A stretch of DNA of 64,000 nucleotides from Tumidithrix helvetica (GTDB lineage Bacteria > Cyanobacteriota > Cyanobacteriia > Pseudanabaenales > Pseudanabaenaceae): NCBI RefSeq assembly GCF_965232925.1, contig NZ_CBDDRA010000015.1, forward strand, positions 1-64,000. The letters are read 5' to 3'. Below the pieces are notes generated by a model that worked only from the letters and a program-made list of their open reading frames with translations, made no database searches and was not told where the DNA came from. Below are positions 50,631 to 58,927 of this stretch, piece by piece; the first letter of the stretch is position 1, and each line of letters starts with the position of its first letter. A program made the position numbers and the translations under genes.

Positions 50631-52313
50631 ATGACACAAACAAATACAACGGAGCGCGATCTCCTCAGCCCCCATGGGTTGTTTTCTCATTGGCGAGGAG
50701 ACTTAGCAGGCGGACTCACCGCAGCAGTGGTGGCATTGCCTCTGGCATTGGCGTTTGCGGTAGCAAGTGGTGTAGAGCCCAAAGCAGGACTTTATACCGC
50801 GATCGTCGCAGGGATTGTTGCAGCAGTATTTGGCGGATCTCCCGTACAAATCACGGGACCGACGGGCGCGATGGCGGTTGTGCTGGTGGGCATCGTTGCC
50901 AAGTATGGCATTGAGAAAGTCTGGATCGCAGGCGTAATGGCAGGCATTATCCAAGTGGCTCTGGGCGTTGCCAAACTAGGACGGATGGTGAAGTTTATTC
51001 CCTACCCCGTTACCGCAGGATTTACAAACGGGATTGCCGTAATTATCTTTTGCGGTCAGTTAAACAATTTTTTTGGCTTACAGTTGCCGCGTCAAGAGCA
51101 TTTTCTCCCTGCCTTTTGGGAAACGGTAATACATTTGGAAGGTATCAACTGGGCAGCAGCAGGATTGGCTGTGCTGACGATCGCCACCAAGCTATTCTGG
51201 AATCGCATCAATCAATCCATTCCCGGCTCTTTGGTGGGTTTGGTTGTAGCCACATTGGTTGCTTCCTTTTGGCATTTAGATGTGCCAACAATTGGCGTGA
51301 TTCCACAATCATTACCGATGCCACATTTCATTCCCCATTGGGATAATTTTGGGCTAATTCGAGAATTGATTAATCCCGCGATCGCTCTAGCAGCATTAGG
51401 TAGTATCGAATCGTTGCTTTCAGCAGTGGTTGCCGATAGTTTGACTGTCAGCGATCGCCACAACAGCGATCGAGAACTGATCGGACAGGGATTAGCTAAT
51501 ATCGTCGTCCCATTCTTTGGGGGCATTCCTGCTACAGGTGCGATCGCGCGGACAGCCGTTAACGTGCGATCGGGCGGCAAGACCCGTCTTTCGGGCGTGA
51601 TTCACGGCTTAGCCTTGGGAGTAATTGTTTTAGCACTGGCTCCTCTTGCGTCACAGGTTCCTCTTGCGTCACTCGCTGGCATATTAATGGTGACGAGCGC
51701 GCGCATGATGGAATGGAAAGCGATCGGCTTTTTAGTACATACGAACTACGCCGACTTTTCCGTCATGATGTTGACTTGGCTCGTTACGGTTTGCTTTGAT
51801 TTGGTACTCGCGGTCGAAGTGGGACTGATTGCGGCAGGAATTTTGTTTATCAAGCGCATGAGCGAACTGAGTCTCGTAAAAATGCCAGAAGAGAGCGTGT
51901 TTCCCCCTGGTGTACCGCTGGAGTTTAGCAAGCAGATTGCCGTGTATCGGTTAGATGGCCCCATGTTCTTTGGTGCTGCGGCGCAATTTGTCTCGTTTCT
52001 ACGAGATGCCCCAGATGTGAAATATTTAATTTTGAGAATGCGCTATGTTCCGATTATGGACACCACTGGGCTCGTCGCGCTAGAAGAAATCTATCGCGAC
52101 CTCAAGCGCCATGGTTGCCAGCTAATATTTAGCGCCCTGCGCCCAGAAGTAGAGCAACTGCTAGAGCGTAGCGGGCTGCTTGCAGAAATCGGTCAAGAAA
52201 ACTGCTTTGAGTCCACCGAAACAGCGCTGCATGCGATCGTGCCAAGTATTCCCTTTCTCCCCGCACCTCCGCAGAAAACAGATGTAGCCTTGCCAGAAAT
52301 CATCAACTCATAA
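50631..52313 (+). CDS. SulP-family anion transporter with STAS domain
   Basis: A 560-residue SulP (SLC26-like) carrier. The transmembrane core (about 25-420) begins GDLAGGLTAAVVALPLALAFAVASG and contains GPTGAMAVVL, GFTNGIAVIIF and GGIPATGAIARTAVNVRSG. A STAS domain follows (about 440-540; PMDTTGLVALEEI). Members move bicarbonate, sulfate or other anions. The cyanobacterial BicA is a Na/bicarbonate member, but this protein's GPTGAM loop differs from BicA, so substrate is open. It is followed, after a repeat, by two flavoprotein genes. Confidence 0.9.
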   Translation: MTQTNTTERDLLSPHGLFSHWRGDLAGGLTAAVVALPLALAFAVASGVEPKAGLYTAIVAGIVAAVFGGSPVQITGPTGAMAVVLVGIVAKYGIEKVWIAGVMAGIIQVALGVAKLGRMVKFIPYPVTAGFTNGIAVIIFCGQLNNFFGLQLPRQEHFLPAFWETVIHLEGINWAAAGLAVLTIATKLFWNRINQSIPGSLVGLVVATLVASFWHLDVPTIGVIPQSLPMPHFIPHWDNFGLIRELINPAIALAALGSIESLLSAVVADSLTVSDRHNSDRELIGQGLANIVVPFFGGIPATGAIARTAVNVRSGGKTRLSGVIHGLALGVIVLALAPLASQVPLASLAGILMVTSARMMEWKAIGFLVHTNYADFSVMMLTWLVTVCFDLVLAVEVGLIAAGILFIKRMSELSLVKMPEESVFPPGVPLEFSKQIAVYRLDGPMFFGAAAQFVSFLRDAPDVKYLILRMRYVPIMDTTGLVALEEIYRDLKRHGCQLIFSALRPEVEQLLERSGLLAEIGQENCFESTETALHAIVPSIPFLPAPPQKTDVALPEIINS

Positions 52314-52642
52314 GAGCTGTTTTTGAAGCGATCGCCTTTTTAGCCCGAACTGCGAAATTTTTGTAACGATTTGAATGCTTTCATTACAATCTTTAGGACT
52401 TATTCGCTATTCCACCATTGCCTCGTCTATGATTTTTAGTAGCAGGACTTTATTTTGATGCAAATTTGCTAGCTTGCGCCAATTTGACAGAGGCAGCGAT
52501 CTAGCTAATACCATTTTCAAAAAAAGATGCAACGCATCTTTTTGACAAGCCCACGCAGAGTGTGGAACCCAAAAATCGATTTGCCGTAAATTTAAGAGAG
52601 ATTTGGTATTAATTGACGGGGAAATTCGGAGGAAATAATCCT
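52314..52642. other. Intergenic stretch with an MITE-like copy
   Basis: The gap between the SulP transporter and the FAD oxidoreductase holds an element at 52503-52612 that is the inverse of the copies at 31627-31815: AATACCATTTTCAAAAAAAG, a hairpin GATGCAACGCATC, CCACGCAGAGTGTGGAACCC and the closing AGAGATTTGGTATT. The rest has no structure I can name. Confidence 0.6.
52503..52612. repeat. MITE-like repeat, about 110 bases
   Basis: Terminal AATACCA...TGGTATT inverted repeats and an internal palindrome match the 31627-31730 copy in reverse orientation. No reading frame. Non-autonomous mobile element likely. Confidence 0.7.
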
Positions 52643-54175
52643 ATGCAAACTGATTACCTCATCGTCGGTAGTGGCTTATCAGCATTAGTATTTGGTTCCC
52701 TCATGGCAAATTCTGGAAAGACCGTACGCGTGCTGGAAGCCCACGAACACGCAGGTGGCTTTGGTCATACCTTTACGATGGCTAAGAAATATACCTTCAA
52801 TGCCCAATTTCACTATGTTTGGGATTGCGGCGAAGGTTATACCGTCAATCGCGTCCTTAAAAAGCTGGGTTTGGAACGGGATGTAACCTTTGAACGTTAC
52901 GATCCGCAGGGTTTTGACCATATGCGAATGCCTAATTACGCTTTGGACATCCCCTCAAAGCCAGAGGTTCTAATTCCACGCTTATCATCCCTATTTCCTG
53001 AATCTGCTGCTCAAATCCGTAAATTTATCAACGAAGTCGAGAAAACTGGCGAGGGGCTCAAAAAGCTGTCTCCACCGATCGCGCCCCTCCAGCTATTACA
53101 GAATGCTAGCGAAGTATTCTGTGCGGTTCAATATCTCAATAGCACGCTGCAAGATGTATTCGACAAATTTAAGCTCCCGCAGGCAGCCCAAACCCTATTA
53201 GCATTGCAATGGCCAGACTTTTTATTACCTCCCAAACAGCTTTCGTTTTACGCTTGGGTGATTTTGTTTAGAGGCTATCAGGCTGGTGCATTTTATCCCA
53301 CACAGCACTTTGAGCATGTAATTGATTCTTTAGTGAAGGTGATTGAATCCCATGGCGGGGAAGTGTTGCTCAACCGCGAAGTGACGAAGTTTATGGTTGT
53401 CGATCGAGCGGTTACAGGCGTTGAAGCAATGGATTTGGTTACCCATCAAAGCCATGAATTTACAGGCGGCACGGTGATTTGCAATATCGATCCGAAAAAG
53501 GCTGCCAAAATGATTGGGGAATCCCGCTTTTCTGCCAAAGTGCGGCGGAAGCTTGACTATGACTATTCACCGTCTAACTACATGGTTTACTGTGTCGTCA
53601 AGGATATCGATCTGCGAGATTATGGTTTTGGCAAGTGGAATACTTTTCATACGGAGCATCAAGATTTAAATGCCGCCTTCGCGCAGATGTACGAGCAACA
53701 AGATTATTCCCATCCGAGCTTTGCGATTACAACACCGACGCTATTAACAGAAGCGCGTCGCGATTGTCCAGAAGATTGTCAAATTGTAGAGTTTCTCACC
53801 GTTGCCAACTATGCTTACTTTAAGCAGTTGAGAGATCGCGATCGCCAAGCCTATCGGCAAAAAAAACAAGAGATTCTCGACGCGATTTTAGATGTGGTAG
53901 AAAAGCATTATGTGCCTGATTTTAGAAAACATCTAGTCTTCCATGTTACGGGAAGTCCTACGACCAACGAGCATTTCTGCTGGTGTCCAGAGGGAAATTC
54001 CTATGGTTCCAGCCTCACCCCACGCAATATGGGCTTGGGCAGACTCAACCACGAAACTTCGCTCGATCGCTTCTATTTCTGTAACGCGTCCTCTGGCTAC
54101 CCAGGATTTGCACCGACATTCTGGACAGGAGCGCTATTGTATCAACGCCTATCAGGGGATGTGATTTTGGGCTAA
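52643..54175 (+). CDS. FAD-dependent oxidoreductase, CrtISO/retinol saturase-like
   Basis: A 510-residue flavoprotein. YLIVGSGLSALVFGSLMA is the FAD Rossmann motif, EAHEHAGGFGHTF the second pyrophosphate contact, and HETSLDRFYFCNASSGYPGFAPTFWTGALL the C-terminal FAD segment. The layout resembles carotene isomerase/retinol saturase enzymes, but the actual substrate is unknown. GGAGGAA precedes ATG 52643. The next flavoprotein starts 32 bases after its stop, so the two form an operon. Confidence 0.85.
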   Translation: MQTDYLIVGSGLSALVFGSLMANSGKTVRVLEAHEHAGGFGHTFTMAKKYTFNAQFHYVWDCGEGYTVNRVLKKLGLERDVTFERYDPQGFDHMRMPNYALDIPSKPEVLIPRLSSLFPESAAQIRKFINEVEKTGEGLKKLSPPIAPLQLLQNASEVFCAVQYLNSTLQDVFDKFKLPQAAQTLLALQWPDFLLPPKQLSFYAWVILFRGYQAGAFYPTQHFEHVIDSLVKVIESHGGEVLLNREVTKFMVVDRAVTGVEAMDLVTHQSHEFTGGTVICNIDPKKAAKMIGESRFSAKVRRKLDYDYSPSNYMVYCVVKDIDLRDYGFGKWNTFHTEHQDLNAAFAQMYEQQDYSHPSFAITTPTLLTEARRDCPEDCQIVEFLTVANYAYFKQLRDRDRQAYRQKKQEILDAILDVVEKHYVPDFRKHLVFHVTGSPTTNEHFCWCPEGNSYGSSLTPRNMGLGRLNHETSLDRFYFCNASSGYPGFAPTFWTGALLYQRLSGDVILG

Positions 54176-54207
54176 CTCTCTAACAATACCAACCATAATG
54201 GGGAACT

Positions 54208-55422
54208 ATGAGAATTGCTGTTATTGGTGGCGGAGCGAGTGGGATGACCAGCGCCTACTTGCTCGATCGCATGGGACATCATGTAACTGTGTTTGAGCGG
54301 CAATCTAGTTTAGGCGGACATATCAAAACGCTAAATAAAAATGTGACAGCCAACCATGCTGCCTGCGATCGGATTTTAGAGAATGGCGTGCTGGAATTTC
54401 CTACCGCATTTCAAAATTTTATCAATCTCATGCAAGCGCTAGGCGTGGAGCTAGAACCCGTTAACATCGGTTCCGCTTTATTTCTCAAGGATGGCAGTCA
54501 TTATTTGTCTGCAACAGCAATCCAGAAAAACTTTATGGGATTTCAACGCTGGATCGAATATTTGCGACTAGACACCCTTTATGCCCGTTCCGCAGGCTTT
54601 TGGCTGCAAATAAAATTCTCAAAAATGCAAGATTTTTACGACCAATCCATGGCGCAACATCTGAAACAGAACTGCATTCGGAATACTTGGTTAAAGCTAC
54701 TGACCATGTATAGCTATTCCACACCTTTGGCAATGATTGATAACTTTCCAGCGGAGTTGGCAATCCCTACCCTGCGCGATTATGTGTTTGTGGATTGGGT
54801 CAGGGTTAAACATGGGGTTTACTCCTATATTGAAAAAATTGTGGAACGTTTTCAGGGAGAGATATGCCTCAATGCTGAAATTACGGGTATTTCGAGAAAT
54901 TTTGATGGGGTAGTCCTTAAGCGATCGCCTGACGATATCCGCACATTTGATAAGGTGGTATTCGCAACGCCCCCAGACCAAGTTATGAAGTTGTTAGAGG
55001 ATCCAACCGACAGCGAAATTAAACGCTTCTCGGCATGGCAACCGAACTTTGTCCAGACTGTGCTGCATCGCGATCGCTCCATGTACGATCGCTATGGCAT
55101 TCAACAGGCATCGGAGTTTGACTTCTTTCAAACCAGTAACAAATGGGGATATAATGCCTATCTCAATCAGCTCTGTGGCATTTCAGCATCAACGCAATAT
55201 AGCCTCGCGTTTCAATTGGAAGAGCTAATTAATCCAGAAAAGATTATCCACGTTCAAGCGCATCATACGCCTTTATATAACGTCGAATCTTTTCATTATC
55301 GCGATGAAATTGTTGACACAAACGGAGAGAATCACACCTATCATGCAGGAGCCTATCTGGGCGATGGATTGCATGAAGGAGCCATTACTTCTGCACTTCG
55401 TGTAACCCAATTGATTGGCTAA
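54208..55422 (+). CDS. FAD-dependent amine-oxidase-like protein
   Basis: A 404-residue flavoprotein: VIGGGASGMTSAYLLDRMGHHVTVFE (Rossmann) and SSLGGHIKTL, central PPDQVMKLL, and a terminal YLGDGLHEGAITSALRVTQLI (FAD contact). It is of the NAD(P)/FAD amine-oxidase group, substrate unknown. It follows the CrtISO-like gene and ends four bases inside the stop of the convergent exported dehydratase gene. Confidence 0.85.
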   Translation: MRIAVIGGGASGMTSAYLLDRMGHHVTVFERQSSLGGHIKTLNKNVTANHAACDRILENGVLEFPTAFQNFINLMQALGVELEPVNIGSALFLKDGSHYLSATAIQKNFMGFQRWIEYLRLDTLYARSAGFWLQIKFSKMQDFYDQSMAQHLKQNCIRNTWLKLLTMYSYSTPLAMIDNFPAELAIPTLRDYVFVDWVRVKHGVYSYIEKIVERFQGEICLNAEITGISRNFDGVVLKRSPDDIRTFDKVVFATPPDQVMKLLEDPTDSEIKRFSAWQPNFVQTVLHRDRSMYDRYGIQQASEFDFFQTSNKWGYNAYLNQLCGISASTQYSLAFQLEELINPEKIIHVQAHHTPLYNVESFHYRDEIVDTNGENHTYHAGAYLGDGLHEGAITSALRVTQLIG

Positions 55423-55868
55423 ATCACTTGAAGGCTATTGATTTGCTTGGCCAGCTCAATATCGAGTGTACTAATGCCACCAACATCGTGGGTGGTGAGG
55501 TCAAAGGTGACAAGGTTGTAGACATTGTAAATTTCGGGGTGGTGTCCTAATTTTTCGGCAGCGATCGCCACTTTCGTCAGAAATCCAAATGCTTGGATAA
55601 AGTCAACAAACTTAAAAGACCTATGCAGTTTGCCATGCAGCACTGACCAACCCGTGATTTGGGGTAAAACATTTTTAATCTCGACATCACTAAGCTTTCT
55701 GGGGATCAGATCCCCATTCGTGCTTGCCAGCAAACTGCGGCTTGAACTTTGCTGCGGTTGGGCAAAAGAACTGACACTAGCATTATGGGCAAAGGGCATA
55801 AAGGTCGCGATCGCACTTACGCTGAGACTTAGCACCAAGTTTGACATCAAGTTTGAGGTGATTTTCAT
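55419..55868 (-). CDS. Exported pterin-4a-carbinolamine dehydratase
   Basis: A 149-residue protein. The C-terminal 90 residues are a PCD/DCoH domain: ITGWSVLHGKLHRSFKFVDFIQAFGF, the signature EKLGHHPEIYNVYNLV with His109-His110-Pro111 and THDVGGI with His127. All active-site His are present. In front of it lies an N-terminal signal peptide (LVLSLSVSAIATFMPFAHNASV, cleavage about SSFAQP). PCDs normally act on pterins in the cytosol, so export is unusual. The stop overlaps the stop of the convergent flavoprotein gene by four bases. Confidence 0.82.
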   Translation of the reverse strand: MKITSNLMSNLVLSLSVSAIATFMPFAHNASVSSFAQPQQSSSRSLLASTNGDLIPRKLSDVEIKNVLPQITGWSVLHGKLHRSFKFVDFIQAFGFLTKVAIAAEKLGHHPEIYNVYNLVTFDLTTHDVGGISTLDIELAKQINSLQVI

Positions 55869-55941
55869 AGGATTCTAAACGCGCTCTAGCACCAGCATAT
55901 TAAAGTAGAACTGTACGTGTTAAGTAATTTAGAAACTAAAA

Positions 55942-56919
55942 ATGTCTTCTCCAACTCCTGACCTTCCTTCTAATGACGCTCGTGCCCGTCAAATGCTAGG
56001 TATGAAAGGCGCGGATGTCAAAGAAACTTCGATTTGGAAGTTGCGCCTCCAACTGATGAAGCCAATTACTTGGATTCCCCTGATGTGGGGCGTGATTTGT
56101 GGGGCTGCTTCGTCAGGTGAGTTTACATGGACTATTGCCAATGTCTTGACCTCGTTGCTGTGTATGTTGATGTCAGGGCCCCTGCTCACAGGCTATACAC
56201 AGATTATGAATGATTATTACGATCGCGAAATTGATGCGATTAATGAGCCCTATCGCCCGATTCCGTCGGGTGCGATGCCGCTCAACCAAGCGATCGCCCA
56301 GATTTGGATTTTATTGATTGCGGGGATTGGGGTGGCGATCTTACTCGATCTAGGTGTAGGGCATACAGATTTCATCATCACCAAACTGGCTGTAGGTGGG
56401 GCTTTCTTGTCCTATATCTACTCTGCCCCACCACTCAAACTCAAACAAAATGGTTGGCTGGGTAGCTATGCCCTTGGGTCGAGCTATATTGCCCTGCCTT
56501 GGTGGGCTGGTCATGCTTTATTCGGAACGCTCAATTGGACAGTGGTATGGTTGACGCTATTTTATAGTTTGGCTGGTCTGGGAATTGCGATCGTCAATGA
56601 CTTTAAGAGCGTTGAAGGCGATCGCAGTTTGGGGCTAAAGTCTTTGCCTGTAATGTTTGGCATTGAGAAAGCCGCGTTGATTTCTGCCACCATGATTGAT
56701 GTGTTTCAAATTGGTATTGCTGTCTACCTCGTCACCGTGGGACAACAACTACTCGCCAGTTTGATCGTGTTGCTGGTGATTCCTCAAATCACATTTCAAG
56801 ATATGTACTTCCTGCGCGATCCGTTAAAAAATGATGTGAAATATCAGGCAAGCGCTCAACCTTTCTTGGTCTTGGGAATGCTGGTCGCTGGAATTGCCAT
56901 GGGTCACGCTGGCGTTTAA
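55942..56919 (+). CDS. chlG: Chlorophyll synthase
   Basis: A 325-residue UbiA-type membrane prenyltransferase that attaches geranylgeranyl or phytyl chains to chlorophyllide. The first aspartate motif is MNDYYDREIDAINEPYRPIPSG, the second VNDFKSVEGDRSLGLKSLPV. About eight helices lie between and after. ATG 55942 gives the normal N-terminus. It is convergent with the transglutaminase gene, with a terminator hairpin between. Confidence 0.97.
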   Translation: MSSPTPDLPSNDARARQMLGMKGADVKETSIWKLRLQLMKPITWIPLMWGVICGAASSGEFTWTIANVLTSLLCMLMSGPLLTGYTQIMNDYYDREIDAINEPYRPIPSGAMPLNQAIAQIWILLIAGIGVAILLDLGVGHTDFIITKLAVGGAFLSYIYSAPPLKLKQNGWLGSYALGSSYIALPWWAGHALFGTLNWTVVWLTLFYSLAGLGIAIVNDFKSVEGDRSLGLKSLPVMFGIEKAALISATMIDVFQIGIAVYLVTVGQQLLASLIVLLVIPQITFQDMYFLRDPLKNDVKYQASAQPFLVLGMLVAGIAMGHAGV

Positions 56920-56952
56920 AAATGTTTTGCTCCTTGTAGCTGTTTAGCAATT

Positions 56953-56987
56953 ACAGGGAGCGAAGCGATTTTAGCCTCGCTCCCTGT
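56953..56987. terminator. Convergent terminator of chlG and the transglutaminase gene
   Basis: ACAGGGAGCGA (56953-56963) pairs with TCGCTCCCTGT (56977-56987), an 11-bp stem with a 13-base loop. It includes the last codons and stop of the transglutaminase gene and lies 35 bases after chlG. Confidence 0.65.
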
Positions 56988-57846
56988 TCGCCAAAATCGC
57001 TAAGTCATACGTCATTGTCGATCGCACATTAGAAGTTTTGAGTTTGCCAGTAGCGGGGGTAGTCATATTTGGAAAGGGGCTGGCAACCAAGGGAATATGC
57101 CGATCGCTGACCGCCAACCCTTGAGTGGGGTCGTAACCACGCCAACCTGCTGCGGGTAAATACACCTCAACCCAAGCATGCAGGTGCTTTTCTGATTCGG
57201 GGTCGCCCTCTTGATAGCCACTTACAAATCTTGCCGCTAAACCGAGCGATCGGCAGCATTCCATAAACAGCAGGGCAAAATCTCGACAGGTTCCTGCTTT
57301 TTGAGTCCAAGTAATCGATGGGGGAAAGGGATCTCCAGTTTCGCGGAGTATATATTCACAATTTTCGTAAATGCGCTGGTTGAGAGTACCTAGAAAGGAA
57401 ACAATTTGGCGATCGCAAGTGTAAGCAATTTCTTGAGCTAATTGGGCTGCTACAGGATCGAACCCCGTTCCACCTGCGATCGCACCTAGATATCCGCCGA
57501 GATAGGGTTGTAACTGAACCAGCATAGAGGTAGGATAGTCTATGGGGAGTTGGGTTGCCCAAGGTGCAAGTAAAAAATCAAAGGGGTTAGTGCGAAAGGT
57601 TTCGACTTCCGAAATGGCTGTGACGATCAGACGATCGGTTGGCGATTGGAACCAAACCTGCGCGATCGCATTGCCATCCAGATCGATCGCTTCGGAAATT
57701 CCTGCTGGCGTTGGCTCTACGGTTAAGCGAAAAGAATGTAGCTTTTGGGTGTTATCACTGCGAGGTCTAAGTCGTAATGTATGAGGCTCTAGACCCACTG
57801 GCTCCGCATATCTATAGGTAATCTGATGAGTAATCTGATAAAGCAC
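56971..57846 (-). CDS. Transglutaminase-like protein
   Basis: A 291-residue protein of the transglutaminase-like group with an N-terminal Bact_transglu_N-type domain (LYQITHQITYRYAEPVGLEPHTLRLRPR) and a C-terminal core. Triad: Cys in KAGTCRDFALLF (about 190), His in LHAWVEVYLP and Asp in GYDPTQG. The start is GTG 57846. No signal peptide; probably cytosolic protease, amidase or cross-linker. It is convergent with chlG. Confidence 0.88.
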   Translation of the reverse strand: MLYQITHQITYRYAEPVGLEPHTLRLRPRSDNTQKLHSFRLTVEPTPAGISEAIDLDGNAIAQVWFQSPTDRLIVTAISEVETFRTNPFDFLLAPWATQLPIDYPTSMLVQLQPYLGGYLGAIAGGTGFDPVAAQLAQEIAYTCDRQIVSFLGTLNQRIYENCEYILRETGDPFPPSITWTQKAGTCRDFALLFMECCRSLGLAARFVSGYQEGDPESEKHLHAWVEVYLPAAGWRGYDPTQGLAVSDRHIPLVASPFPNMTTPATGKLKTSNVRSTMTYDLAILANRERG

Positions 57847-58292
57847 GGGTTGCCCTCTTTTGGCTTGTCAATTTCGCTTGGTAGGATGCAGTCATAATAG
57901 CGCACCAATCTTCTTTCTCACACCATACATCTTTTTCTAGTCGTTCCTAAAATACCGATCGTCCTTTCTTGCGAACCTCTTAGGTAGATGTTCTAAATCA
58001 GGCGTGTGTGTGGGATTTAGGAACTAAATTCAGAATTTGGGATCGTATTTTTCACGATCGCTACACCCTTCACAATAATTTCAGTTTCTAGGATTGTAGC
58101 AACTGTATCTGTAGGCGCAATTTTAATCGTCAGCCTTAATCACGATTTTATTTTGAATTCCCTATACGATCGGGCATCCATGCTGTAGGGGCAATTCATG
58201 AATTGCCCCTAATTCAACAAACAAAAAGTCTGAGGACATATTTCTCTGTTAAGATACACATAAGTTAAAGATAGGAAATACCCACAAGAAAT
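57847..58292. other. Gene-free stretch upstream of ndhL
   Basis: About 445 bases. It includes a palindromic repeat (58186-58211) and a minus-strand frame without ATG (58017-58142, KIAPTDTVATILETEIIVKG) that I do not accept as a gene. The ndhL promoter should lie in the last 100 bases. Confidence 0.4.
58186..58211. repeat. Palindromic GGGGCAATTC repeat
   Basis: TAGGGGCAATT-CATG-AATTGCCCCTA, perfect palindrome, 80 bases before ndhL. Same family as 2413, 37851 and 43611. Confidence 0.78.
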
Positions 58293-58538
58293 ATGTCATT
58301 TCTTTTGTCTTCGCCGCTTTTGTCTTCGCCACTTTTTAGCCTTGCGCTTTATACTGCGATCGCTGGTGCTTACCTTTTAGTTATTCCCGTAGCTTTGATG
58401 TTTTACTTCAAAGCACGCTGGAATAAAACAGGTTCGTTAGAACGGGCATTTCTGTGCTTTACCGTGTTTTTCTTTTTCCCAGGTCTATTACTGATCTCTC
58501 CATTTCTGAACTTCCGTCCAGAAGCCAGAAAGATATAA
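58293..58538 (+). CDS. ndhL: NAD(P)H-quinone oxidoreductase subunit L
   Basis: An 81-residue two-helix membrane subunit of the NDH-1 complex (cyclic electron flow and CO2 uptake). IAGAYLLVIPVALMFYFKARWN and SLERAFLCFTVFFFFPGLLLISPFLNFRPEARK match NdhL. The repeated LLSSP at the N-terminus is a small local duplication. The DUF3007 gene follows 71 bases later, the usual neighbour in cyanobacteria. Confidence 0.95.
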   Translation: MSFLLSSPLLSSPLFSLALYTAIAGAYLLVIPVALMFYFKARWNKTGSLERAFLCFTVFFFFPGLLLISPFLNFRPEARKI

Positions 58539-58609
58539 ACTTCAGTCTGTAGATCTCAGCATGAATCTCAACCTACGGCAAAGTCAAAAGAGGAGTTTAG
58601 AGAGAACCC

Positions 58610-58927
58610 ATGCGTCGAATTGATGCGATCGCCATTACAATTGCTTTCTTTGGACTAGGGGCTTTAGCCTTTTGGGGCTTTTCCGTATTTGGTTTAGATG
58701 CCACCAACGCTGGAATTTGGAGTCAAGTTATCTTAGTCGGTGGTTTGTTAGGCTGGATTTCGACCTATGTGTTTCGGGCAGTGACCCAGACCATGACCTA
58801 TAACCAGCAGTTAGAAGACTATAAAACAGCAGTATTGAGAAAGCGTTTAGAGGAAATGTCTCCCGAAGAGTTGGCTCAACTGCAACAGGAAGTAGCAGCG
58901 GAGGTTGAGCAATCTAAAACCAATTAA
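58610..58927 (+). CDS. DUF3007 protein (NdhL-linked)
   Basis: A 105-residue protein with two transmembrane helices (AIAITIAFFGLGALAFWGF, WSQVILVGGLLGWISTYVFR) and a charged C-terminal tail (LEDYKTAVLRKRLEEMSPEELAQLQQEV). DUF3007 is typical next to ndhL in cyanobacteria and is probably connected with NDH-1, but no role is proven. Its stop overlaps the start of the restriction-methylase remnant (TAATG). Confidence 0.9.
   Translation: MRRIDAIAITIAFFGLGALAFWGFSVFGLDATNAGIWSQVILVGGLLGWISTYVFRAVTQTMTYNQQLEDYKTAVLRKRLEEMSPEELAQLQQEVAAEVEQSKTN

Noticed and set aside
50631..52313. BicA bicarbonate transporter as a firm name
   Set aside because: The SulP fold and STAS domain are clear, but the GPTGAM loop and the N-terminus differ from the BicA sequence I know; left as SulP family.
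58017..58142. Minus-strand frame without ATG upstream of ndhL
   Set aside because: It is only about 41 codons, lacks any start codon and has no family match, although its composition is protein-like.
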